Source: JBQLZO01 sp052168315 (GTDB taxonomy: Bacteria; Planctomycetota; Phycisphaerae; Phycisphaerales; UBA1924). Taken from it: a stretch of DNA of 64,000 nt. The notes beneath the pieces were generated by a model. It was not told where the DNA came from and made no database searches. It was given only the letters and a program-made list of their open reading frames with translations. The stretch spans positions 84,352-148,351 of the forward strand of contig JBQLZO010000028.1 in NCBI GenBank assembly GCA_052168315.1, written 5' to 3'. The translations under genes were made by a program, and so were the position numbers. Below, piece by piece: positions 25,578 through 32,896 of the stretch (positions are counted from its first letter, which is position 1; every line of letters begins with the position of its first letter).

Positions 25578-26816
25578 TCATTCGTGGCGCAGGGCGACGA
25601 TCGGATCGAGGCGGGCGGCCTTGATGGCCGGGTACATGCCGAACACAACGCCCACACCCGCGGAGAAGCCGAAGGCCAGCGCGATCGCCCACGCCGGGAT
25701 CTCGGCCTGCGAGAACGGAAAGTCCGGGATCGCGCGCAGCCCCAGCGTCGTCGCCTGTCCGAGGATCAGACCGACCACACCGCCCATCACGCAGAGCATG
25801 ATCGCCTCGACGAGGAACTGGGTCAGCACCACCAGCGGGTTCGCGCCCAGGGCCTTCCGCAGCCCGATCTCACGCGTCCGCTCCGAGACCGACACCAGCA
25901 TGATGTTCATGATCCCAATGCCCCCGACCAGCAGCGAGATCCCCACCAGCACCCCGGCCCCCGCCGTGAGCCCCGCGCCGAGCGAGCGGAGCTGGTCCAG
26001 CGCGCTCTCGAGGATGAACATCTCGAAGGTGTCCTCATCCTCGGGCTCAAGCTGGCGGTGCTTCCGCAGAACGAACCGGATCTCCTCGCGCGCCTCCTCT
26101 GCCTGCCCCGCCTCGGCAAGCCGGACGACCGCCTCGGTCCATGGCGAAACGACCATCGACCGCGTCGTGTCGAACGGGATGAACGCCTCGACCCGCGACT
26201 CGTTGGCCCCGAACATCGCCGGCAGCTGCTGCGTCTCCACGACGCCGACGACCAGGAACCTCCGGTTGTTGATCAGGATGTGCTCGCCCACGCCGCCGCC
26301 CTCGAGCCTGAGCTCATCGACCGCGAAGTCGTTGATCACCGCGACCTGCCGGCGGTTGTCCGAGTCGGTCATCGTGAGCGGACGACCGCTCAGGATCTTT
26401 CGGTTCTCGATGTCGAACAGGTCCGGCTCGATGCCGGTCACACGCACGCCGTCGAACCGCCGGTCCGCGTGGGTCACGGTGCACCGGAGGTACGCCTGCA
26501 GGGCGATGGACTCGATGGTCGTCGCGTGCGTGCGCAGGACCGCGACATCGTCGAGCCCAATCCGCACATCCTGCCACGAGACCTTGCCGCGCATCGAGTC
26601 GGGCACATCGCCCCAGAGGTTCAGCCGGCGGGCGCCCAGCGACTCGAACTCCGAGAGCACCCAGGTGTTCAGCGAAGACACCGCCGCGATGACCGTCGTG
26701 ATCGCCCACACGCCGATGACGATGCCCAGCGTCGTGAGCATCGCGCGAGCCTTGTTGTTCCAGATCTGCGCGATCGCCGAGAACACGGTCTGGAGCAGGA
26801 ACCGGATGGGCATCAT
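25578..26816 (-). CDS. MacB-type ABC transporter permease (FtsX fold)
   Basis: A 412-residue inner-membrane permease with the MacB/FtsX plan: one N-terminal span (residues about 22-45, MLTTLGIVIGVWAITTVIAA), a large periplasmic domain (about 50-280), then three C-terminal spans. The conserved motif after the first C-terminal span is present as SVSERTREIGLRKALGA, and the chain ends LDPIVALRHE, the typical closing motif. ATG 26816 overlaps the TGA of the ATPase gene by 4 bp (ATGA). Here the MacB ATPase and membrane parts are separate polypeptides, unlike E. coli MacB. Such MacAB-TolC pumps mechanotransmit periplasmic substrates; the cargo here is not evident. Confidence 0.93.
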   Translation of the reverse strand: MMPIRFLLQTVFSAIAQIWNNKARAMLTTLGIVIGVWAITTVIAAVSSLNTWVLSEFESLGARRLNLWGDVPDSMRGKVSWQDVRIGLDDVAVLRTHATTIESIALQAYLRCTVTHADRRFDGVRVTGIEPDLFDIENRKILSGRPLTMTDSDNRRQVAVINDFAVDELRLEGGGVGEHILINNRRFLVVGVVETQQLPAMFGANESRVEAFIPFDTTRSMVVSPWTEAVVRLAEAGQAEEAREEIRFVLRKHRQLEPEDEDTFEMFILESALDQLRSLGAGLTAGAGVLVGISLLVGGIGIMNIMLVSVSERTREIGLRKALGANPLVVLTQFLVEAIMLCVMGGVVGLILGQATTLGLRAIPDFPFSQAEIPAWAIALAFGFSAGVGVVFGMYPAIKAARLDPIVALRHE

Positions 26817-27628
26817 GGGCGGTCCCCCTCTCGCCCGGGCGCAGTCCCGGCTGGAACGCCGATGCCAGTGGCGATGGGGGCCTCGCCGTGCGCCCGCTGC
26901 TGCGCCACGGCCGCGGCCTGCGCGAGCCACGCGTTGTGCACCGGATCGTCCTTCGTCGCGCAGTCGGAGACGATCAGCCCATCCCGGAGCCGCACGATGC
27001 GCTTCGCCCACCCCGCGATGTCCTCCTCGTGGGTGACCATCACGATCGTCTGCCCTTCCTCGTGCAGCCGCTTGAACAGCTCGAGGATCTCCTCGGAGGT
27101 CGCCGAATCAAGGTTGCCCGTCGGCTCGTCCGCGAGGATGAGCGAGGGCTCATTCACCAGCGCCCGGGCGATTGCCACCCGCTGCCGCTGCCCGCCCGAG
27201 AGCTGGTTCGGGCGGTGCCCCATCCGGTTGCCCAGCCCGACGCGCTCAAGCGCCCTCTTCGCGCGCCGCCGGGCTCCCAGCCAGTTCCGGCGCGAATACA
27301 TCAGCGGGAGCTGGACATTGGCCAGCGCGGTCGAACGCCCGAGCAGCTCGAACGATTGGAACACGAACCCGAGCTTCTCGTTGCGGAACCGGGCGAGCTC
27401 GAACGCGCCCATCGACTGCACGCCCTTGCCGTCGATGAGGTACCGCCCGCTCGTGGGCTGATCCAGCGCGCCGAGGATGTTCATCAGCGTCGACTTGCCC
27501 GAGCCCGAGGCGCCCATGATCGCCACGAACTCGTTGTCGCGGATCTCCATCGACACGCCGGCCAGCGCGTGCACGGCCTCGCCGCCGAGCTTGTAGGTCT
27601 TGCGGATGTCGTGCAGCTCGAGGCTCAT
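26813..27628 (-). CDS. MacB/LolD-type ABC transporter ATP-binding protein
   Basis: A 271-residue ATPase of the MacB/LolD group. Walker A is GASGSGKS near residue 40, the Q-loop is VFQSF, the signature is LSGGQRQR near 145, Walker B is ILADEPTGNLDS, and the switch His is in MVTHEED. LDQPTSG and GNRMGHRPNQLSGGQ are characteristic of this family. The last 45 residues (AWLAQAAAVAQQRAHG and on) are an extra tail not needed for the fold. ATG 27628 overlaps the preceding adaptor stop, and its own stop overlaps the permease start, so three genes are coupled in series. Confidence 0.95.
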   Translation of the reverse strand: MSLELHDIRKTYKLGGEAVHALAGVSMEIRDNEFVAIMGASGSGKSTLMNILGALDQPTSGRYLIDGKGVQSMGAFELARFRNEKLGFVFQSFELLGRSTALANVQLPLMYSRRNWLGARRRAKRALERVGLGNRMGHRPNQLSGGQRQRVAIARALVNEPSLILADEPTGNLDSATSEEILELFKRLHEEGQTIVMVTHEEDIAGWAKRIVRLRDGLIVSDCATKDDPVHNAWLAQAAAVAQQRAHGEAPIATGIGVPAGTAPGREGDRP

Positions 27629-29136
27629 GGGGCGGTTTCTCCGTCGGTCCCGCCGCTCGGATCGCCCGCCTCCGGCGCTTCGCCCACCGGCTCGTTTTCG
27701 CGCTCGTCCCCATCCTCGCCCCGAGCCTCCGAATCGCCCGGCGTTTGGCCCTGATCGGCGGCATTTGGATCCACGCCGTCGGGGCCCCGACCATCGCCCG
27801 CGGCTTGCTCTTCCAGCCGGACGGTCGCGTTGTGCCTCAGCCCCCGGAGCACGCTGAACGGGCCGGTGATCACCCGCTCCCCGCCCTCGAGCCCCGCGAG
27901 GATCGCCGTCTCGCGGATGGACGAGGCTCCGGTCTGAACCGCGTGAGCGACCGCTTGTCCGGACTCGTAGAGATAGACGATTGACGCGAAGGTGCGGTTG
28001 CGATCGATGTTCGGATCGTTCTCGCGCACCGACGCCGGCAGGTCCTCCACGCGGATGTCCTGCACGGCCTGCGAGGGCACGACGATCACATCCTCGAGCG
28101 TGTCCGTCTCGATGTCGATGTTGGCCGTCAGCCCGGCGAACATCCGCTCGCCCTCCGTGTCGAACACCACCTCGGCGTCGAACACCTTCGTGCCGTCGGA
28201 GCTGGTCACCCCCTCCCGGGCGACGCGGACCAGCGACCCGGTGAACCGACGATCGCCGTACCCGTTGATGTAGATCCGCACCGGCATCCCCTCGCGGACC
28301 CGGGAGACATCGACCTCATTGAGCGAGGCCACCACGCGCATGTCGGCCAGGTCCGCGATGGTCATGATCGTCGAGCCGAGGTTCGAGATCGTGCCCAGCG
28401 CGACCTCGCCCTCCTTCATGTTGACCCGCGTGATCGTGCCCGCGATGGGCGAGCGGATGATGGTGTACCCGAGGTTCTCATTGGCGCGGGAGAGGTCGGC
28501 CTCGGCGATCCGGATCGCGGCCCGGGCCGACTCGACATTCGCCCGGATTCGTTCCAGCGATGCCTCCTGGGCCGCGAGGTTCGCCCGCTGGCGGTCGTAT
28601 TCCGCACGGACCCCGTCGAGTTCGGACTTCGCGATGTCGCCGGATTCGTACAGCGCGCTGAGACGCTCGAAGTCGGCCGAAGCCTTGTCCAGCGACGCCT
28701 GGGTTCCGAGGATCGACGCTCGTTCGATCGCCAGCCCGGCTTCGGCGGCCGCGAGCCCGGCCCGGTCGGCCGCGAGCCGCGCCTCCGCGGCCTCGACCTG
28801 CGCCTGGATCTCCTTGTCGTCCAGCGTCACGACCATCTCGCCGACGGAAACCATCTCGCCATCGCGCTTCGGGATGCTCGCGATCTGGGCCGAGACGCGG
28901 GAGGAGATGTTCACCGAAGTCGTGGCGCGCAGCGTCCCGGGTGCAGAAACAACCCGGACGATCCGCCCCCGCTCCGCGGGCGTGATCGCGACCAGTTCCC
29001 CCCGTGCCGCCTCGGCCTGCGCATCGATCGCCTGCTTGACCTTCGGATAAATGAACGCCGCGCCGCCCCCGCAGATCAGACCAAGCACCACCGCCACGCC
29101 AACCACCCAACGCACGATCCGCAGCAGCTTCCGCAC
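27625..29136 (-). CDS. MacA/HlyD-type membrane fusion protein
   Basis: A 503-residue periplasmic adaptor linking the ABC permease to the TolC-type channel. An N-terminal span (about residues 9-30, VVGVAVVLGLICGGGAAFIY) anchors it. A lipoyl half-motif (SVNISSRVSAQIASIPKRDGEMVSVGEMVVTLDD) comes next, followed by an alpha-hairpin (about 85-215) and beta-barrel segments including SNLGSTIMTIADLADMRVVA. The final 70 residues are acidic, Gly/Asp/Glu-rich and probably disordered. The start is GTG 29136 with GAGGAG six bases upstream. It is the first gene of a four-gene operon running to 23755. Confidence 0.92.
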   Translation of the reverse strand: MRKLLRIVRWVVGVAVVLGLICGGGAAFIYPKVKQAIDAQAEAARGELVAITPAERGRIVRVVSAPGTLRATTSVNISSRVSAQIASIPKRDGEMVSVGEMVVTLDDKEIQAQVEAAEARLAADRAGLAAAEAGLAIERASILGTQASLDKASADFERLSALYESGDIAKSELDGVRAEYDRQRANLAAQEASLERIRANVESARAAIRIAEADLSRANENLGYTIIRSPIAGTITRVNMKEGEVALGTISNLGSTIMTIADLADMRVVASLNEVDVSRVREGMPVRIYINGYGDRRFTGSLVRVAREGVTSSDGTKVFDAEVVFDTEGERMFAGLTANIDIETDTLEDVIVVPSQAVQDIRVEDLPASVRENDPNIDRNRTFASIVYLYESGQAVAHAVQTGASSIRETAILAGLEGGERVITGPFSVLRGLRHNATVRLEEQAAGDGRGPDGVDPNAADQGQTPGDSEARGEDGDERENEPVGEAPEAGDPSGGTDGETAP

Positions 29137-29487
29137 GATCTTCTCCTCGAACGCTCGCGGCGGGCTTCTGCCTCGCCCAGTCGGACTCGCGACACCGCCC
29201 GGCGCCGGGCGCCGCCGCACGGGACCCGCGGGCAAACGCTTTCGGAAACGCGCCGCCCCGATTGCATGCGGCCCAAGCGTGCCCCGCCTCGGAGGCGTGG
29301 CTCCAGGGCGGGCGCACGCCAACGGGCGCCCGCGACGGCACCCGCGGGCGCGATGGTACATGAACCCGTCCAAAGAAAGCGGGCGGGACGCGATCGACCT
29401 CGCGTCCCGCCCGGGGGTCTGCCCACGCCCCGAATGGAAGCGGGCGCGCTCTGTCATCGAACCGGGCGCTGCGCGTCCGGGACCGGA
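29137..29487. other. Intergenic region, 351 bp
   Basis: This holds the terminator of the upstream gene (29371-29413) and, between there and 29137, the presumed promoter of the export operon, for which I see no clear sigma-70 hexamers. GGCGCC/GGGCGC-rich palindromic runs occur around 29310-29350. No gene is supported. Confidence 0.45.
29371..29413 (-). terminator. Rho-independent terminator of the 595-aa protein gene
   Basis: A perfect 13-bp stem (CGGGCGGGACGCG at 29380-29392 with its complement at 29401-29413, 8-nt loop) lies 75 bp past the stop at 29488. Read on the minus strand it is followed by CTTTCTTTGG, a U-rich run. Confidence 0.8.
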
Positions 29488-31275
29488 TCAGTTGGCCGGC
29501 TTCAGCCAGACGCTCCGCCCGCGGATGCCGTCATCCGTGATCTCGAACTCAAACACCGTGTTGCCGACATGCTTCAGGATCGCATCGATGTTCGGCGGAT
29601 TCTTCATCCATTCCGGCATGTTCGCCAGCTCCTCCTCGATCATCTCCTTGCGCCAGTCGTCGAATTCGGGGTCATCGCCGAACATCGCCGTCACGCGCTC
29701 GCGGATGATCGCCTCCTGGTTCTTCCACATCCACTCCGCGTGCCGGAGCGTCTGGCGCATGTCCGTCCACCCGAAGGAGAGACCCTCGTTGGCCACCGCG
29801 GACATCGCGCTGGTGAACGCCTCCTCCTGGGCCAGCCCGCCTGCCCGGTCGGCCTGGCGGAGCGCATCCTCGATCGCCTGGGGCGAGCCGAAGTACGCGA
29901 AGTTCCCGGCCGCGGCGATCGCGATGTCGATCGGGAGCATCATCCCGCCCCCGTCGGGCATCGCCCAGATCTGGTTGCCCTGGAAGTCGCGGGCCTCCAT
30001 GCCGAGCATCGGCGCGAATCCGGCCAGCGCTCCCATGAACTCATCGCGGCTCTTCAGATCGATCGCCACGAGGTTCCGCTCCGAGGTCGCCGAGAGCGGG
30101 CGGGTGAACGACTGCACCGCGTAGATCCGCGTGCCCAGCGAGTTCAGGATCGGCCCGACGGTCTGCTCGATCATCGGCAGCTGCCCGGCCATCATCTGCA
30201 TGTTCGGATCCTCCGAGCCCTCCACGACCTGCCGCAGCAGCGGGAGCAGCCCGGAGATGTTGAACTGGTACATGCCCACAGACGCCGCATCCGCGTTCGC
30301 GAACGCCGGCGGCTGGAACCGCGCGGGAGGCACATCGATCAGCGTGAGCAGGCCCTTCTTCTGGCCCACCAGCACACCGAAGGTCTGCTCCATCATCCCG
30401 GCCCGCGGCTCCATGTTCAGCCCGATCGACGCGGCCCGGACCTCGAGCAGGCCCAGCTTCTCGAGCATGTCCAGCGGGATCATCGACTCGTCCATGTCCG
30501 CGAGGCGCTGGGTGAGCGAGAACAGCGGCTTGTTCAACAGCGCCGCGTACGCCTGCACGCCGCCCGGGTGCTGCGCCAGCGTGGCCGCCAGATCGGCCGA
30601 GTCCGCGGCCGAGTCGATGTCCCGACCGCCCAGCGCATCCAGCGCGTTCTCGATCGCCGTCAGCGAGGTGCCCATCATGAGCACGCTGCCCGAGCGGACA
30701 TAGTGCAACGCGTCCGGCTCCATCGAATCGGCGGGGTTCTCCCAGCCATCATCATCTCCCGCGTCGACGCGGGTCAGCACGGTGATCTCGTGATCGCCGA
30801 AGTCGTCGTACGAGATCGTGAAGTTGCCCTCATCCTCTATGCGCTCGATCATCGTGGCGACGGTCTCGGCCATCGTGTCCGCATCGTCGCCGAAGTCGCC
30901 GGCCATCATGAAGTTGATCACCCCCGCCTCCGGATCGCCCTCCGGCGCGCTGATCCACACCGCCGACCCGGCCATCCCCTGCGGGGCCCTCAGGTCGTCC
31001 ATGGTCACATTGAATTCCTCGAGCCCGGACTCGATGTCCTCGAGCGCATCGGCCGCGAAGTTCTCGAACCACTGGCGGAGCGAGGGATCGTTCCAGAGGT
31101 CCATCAGCCCCGTCCGCTCGAACGACGCCTTGACCGCCGAGAAGTTCGGGATGTTCACGAGAACCGCGGTATCGCTGGGAGCGATCTCCGCGAACGAAGA
31201 GGGCTTGGCGATCACCCCACCGGACACGGCCAGGCACACACCCCCGGCCGCAACGAACGACAACATACGCTGCAT
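29488..31275 (-). CDS. Large secreted protein of unknown function (DUF3352-like)
   Basis: A 595-residue exported protein. MQRMLSFVAAGGVCLAVSGG is a signal peptide, probably cleaved near VIAKP. The mature chain is acidic and Met/Asp-rich, starting FAEIAPSDTAVLVNIPN, a phrase like the P.DT...V.IP opening of DUF3352-type planctomycete proteins. Alternating segments such as VLMMGTSLTAIENAL and NFAYFGSPQAIEDAL look like an internal duplication in which an exported, repeated alpha/beta unit compares stored values. No enzyme motif is evident. It has a strong terminator at 29371-29413 and an inverted repeat at 31306-31341 just before its start. The function is unknown. Confidence 0.75.
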   Translation of the reverse strand: MQRMLSFVAAGGVCLAVSGGVIAKPSSFAEIAPSDTAVLVNIPNFSAVKASFERTGLMDLWNDPSLRQWFENFAADALEDIESGLEEFNVTMDDLRAPQGMAGSAVWISAPEGDPEAGVINFMMAGDFGDDADTMAETVATMIERIEDEGNFTISYDDFGDHEITVLTRVDAGDDDGWENPADSMEPDALHYVRSGSVLMMGTSLTAIENALDALGGRDIDSAADSADLAATLAQHPGGVQAYAALLNKPLFSLTQRLADMDESMIPLDMLEKLGLLEVRAASIGLNMEPRAGMMEQTFGVLVGQKKGLLTLIDVPPARFQPPAFANADAASVGMYQFNISGLLPLLRQVVEGSEDPNMQMMAGQLPMIEQTVGPILNSLGTRIYAVQSFTRPLSATSERNLVAIDLKSRDEFMGALAGFAPMLGMEARDFQGNQIWAMPDGGGMMLPIDIAIAAAGNFAYFGSPQAIEDALRQADRAGGLAQEEAFTSAMSAVANEGLSFGWTDMRQTLRHAEWMWKNQEAIIRERVTAMFGDDPEFDDWRKEMIEEELANMPEWMKNPPNIDAILKHVGNTVFEFEITDDGIRGRSVWLKPAN

Positions 31276-31305
31276 GGAACACTCCCTTGCGAAGCTTGCT
31301 CATCC

Positions 31306-31341
31306 CGGATCCACCCTGCGTTCCGGCGCGCGGTGGATCCG
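31306..31341. repeat. Inverted repeat upstream of the 595-aa protein gene
   Basis: CGGATCCACC (31306-31315) and its exact complement GGTGGATCCG (31332-31341) flank a 16-nt spacer that itself begins a TTCCGG...CCGGAA pair. No U-tract follows on either strand, so an operator is more likely than a terminator. It lies 31 bp before the ATG at 31275. Confidence 0.45.
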
Positions 31342-31541
31342 GAATCACCGCTACCCGGCCTGATGACACATACGAATGGGCGATCATCGACGCTGCCGCG
31401 CCGCACGCCCCGCATCGCTCCGCCGACGGCGCAGCGCCGATCGGCGCCACGCCCACAACGGAACTCACACCCCGCCCCGGCCCCCGTGCCCCGCGCCCCC
31501 CGGTGCCCAAAGCACGCCCCCGCATGGACTTGTGTTCGGGA

Positions 31542-32690
31542 TCAGGATCCCGAATTTTCGCCCCGACCCTCCGCATCGCCCCCGCCCGGCGCGGCGCTCG
31601 GTTCCGCGCCATCGGCCGTCCCATCTTTGAGCATGGGCGGGGCCCCAAACTGAGACCTGAGCGGCGCCCGCTTGTAGTTGTGCCCGGAATTCGGGTTCTC
31701 CTTCGAGTACGCGAACGCCTCGTGGTTCCGCAGGAAGTCGCGGACATACCGCGCCGGGATCGCGAAGCCCATGCCCTCGCCCAGCGGGATCTTCATGTTC
31801 GTCACCCCGATCGCCTCGCCCCGCAGGTTGAACAGCGGCCCGCCCGAGTTCCCCGGGTTGATCTCCGCCGTGGTCTGGATGAAGGTCAGTCCCTCGAAGT
31901 TCCGCTGCGTCGTCGCGATCACGCCCTGCGAGAGCGTCCGCTCCAGTCCCAGCGGGCTCCCGATCGCGAAGGTCACCTCGCCGGCCGTCAGGCTCTCCTC
32001 GCCCTGCACATACACCCAGGAGAACGGAAGCCCCTCGGGGTGCTTGAACTTGATCAGCGCCAGATCGAGATGGTCGTTGGTCGCGATGATCTCCACATCC
32101 CGGATCTCCAGACGCGAGAAGTCCCGCTCCCGCCGCTGGAACACCGTCACCGCGATGTCCTGCTCGCCCTGGATCACATGCGCATTCGTGATCGCGTACC
32201 CCTCCGGATCGATGATGAACCCGGATCCGAGCCCGGAAGGCGTCGAGACCTTGATCACCGCCTCCCCGATCCGCTTGGCAAGCTCCCTCGGCGTCGACTC
32301 GGGCAACCCCGTCGCCGTGCGGAAGAACACATCCTCGGTCTGGCTCGCCAGCGCGGCGCTCTCATCGGCCCGGACGATCTCGCTCACGCGATTGCGCGGC
32401 ACGGCCAGAACCTCGAACCCGATGTCCAGCCAGATCGTCTCGGCGGTCTCCTTCAGGATCGCTCCCGTCACCACCGACCCGTCGTTGAGGGTGATCGCAT
32501 CATGGACCACGGGGGCCGCGGCATCGGAAGAATCGGTGCCGCCGGACCCGGACGGGACGCCCGCGCGCTCCGGGGCGGGGGTGTCCGAGTGCGCCCGAGG
32601 GGCACCGCCGAGGAAGAGCAGCGACGCTGCGAGTGCCGGAGCGAGCCCGCCGCCGAGCGGTCCCGCCTTCCAAAGGATGTGTCGTGCCAT
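31542..32690 (-). CDS. HtrA/DegP-like secreted trypsin-fold serine protease without PDZ domain
   Basis: A 382-residue exported protease. After a signal peptide (ALAASLLFLGG, cleavage near RAHS) and a Ser/Gly linker comes a small beta module (ITLNDGSVVTGAILKETAETIWLD). The S1C catalytic domain follows, with His in ITNAHVI, Asp in DHLDLALIKF and Ser in NPGNSGGPLFNL. The C-terminal 60 residues are disordered-looking and there is no PDZ domain, so it differs from full DegP/DegQ and cannot oligomerise or sense substrates through PDZ. The N-terminal beta module may replace that role, which is inference. It diverges from the FG-GAP protein gene at 32897. Confidence 0.88.
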   Translation of the reverse strand: MARHILWKAGPLGGGLAPALAASLLFLGGAPRAHSDTPAPERAGVPSGSGGTDSSDAAAPVVHDAITLNDGSVVTGAILKETAETIWLDIGFEVLAVPRNRVSEIVRADESAALASQTEDVFFRTATGLPESTPRELAKRIGEAVIKVSTPSGLGSGFIIDPEGYAITNAHVIQGEQDIAVTVFQRRERDFSRLEIRDVEIIATNDHLDLALIKFKHPEGLPFSWVYVQGEESLTAGEVTFAIGSPLGLERTLSQGVIATTQRNFEGLTFIQTTAEINPGNSGGPLFNLRGEAIGVTNMKIPLGEGMGFAIPARYVRDFLRNHEAFAYSKENPNSGHNYKRAPLRSQFGAPPMLKDGTADGAEPSAAPGGGDAEGRGENSGS

Positions 32691-32896
32691 GCTTCGCTCA
32701 TTCCCTTCCGCGGCCGAAACCGCTCGAGTCGCCTCCCCAGACGGCGCCCCCGCCTGCCGGTATACAGTACGCCGCGCCCGGCGGCATCACCGAGGGCCCG
32801 CATGGGAATCTCGCCCATGCGCCCATCCCGGCCGCCCGAACCGCGCCGCAACGCCCGGCTCTCCTCCCGCCGACACCCGAATCCGGAGTGTGCCCG

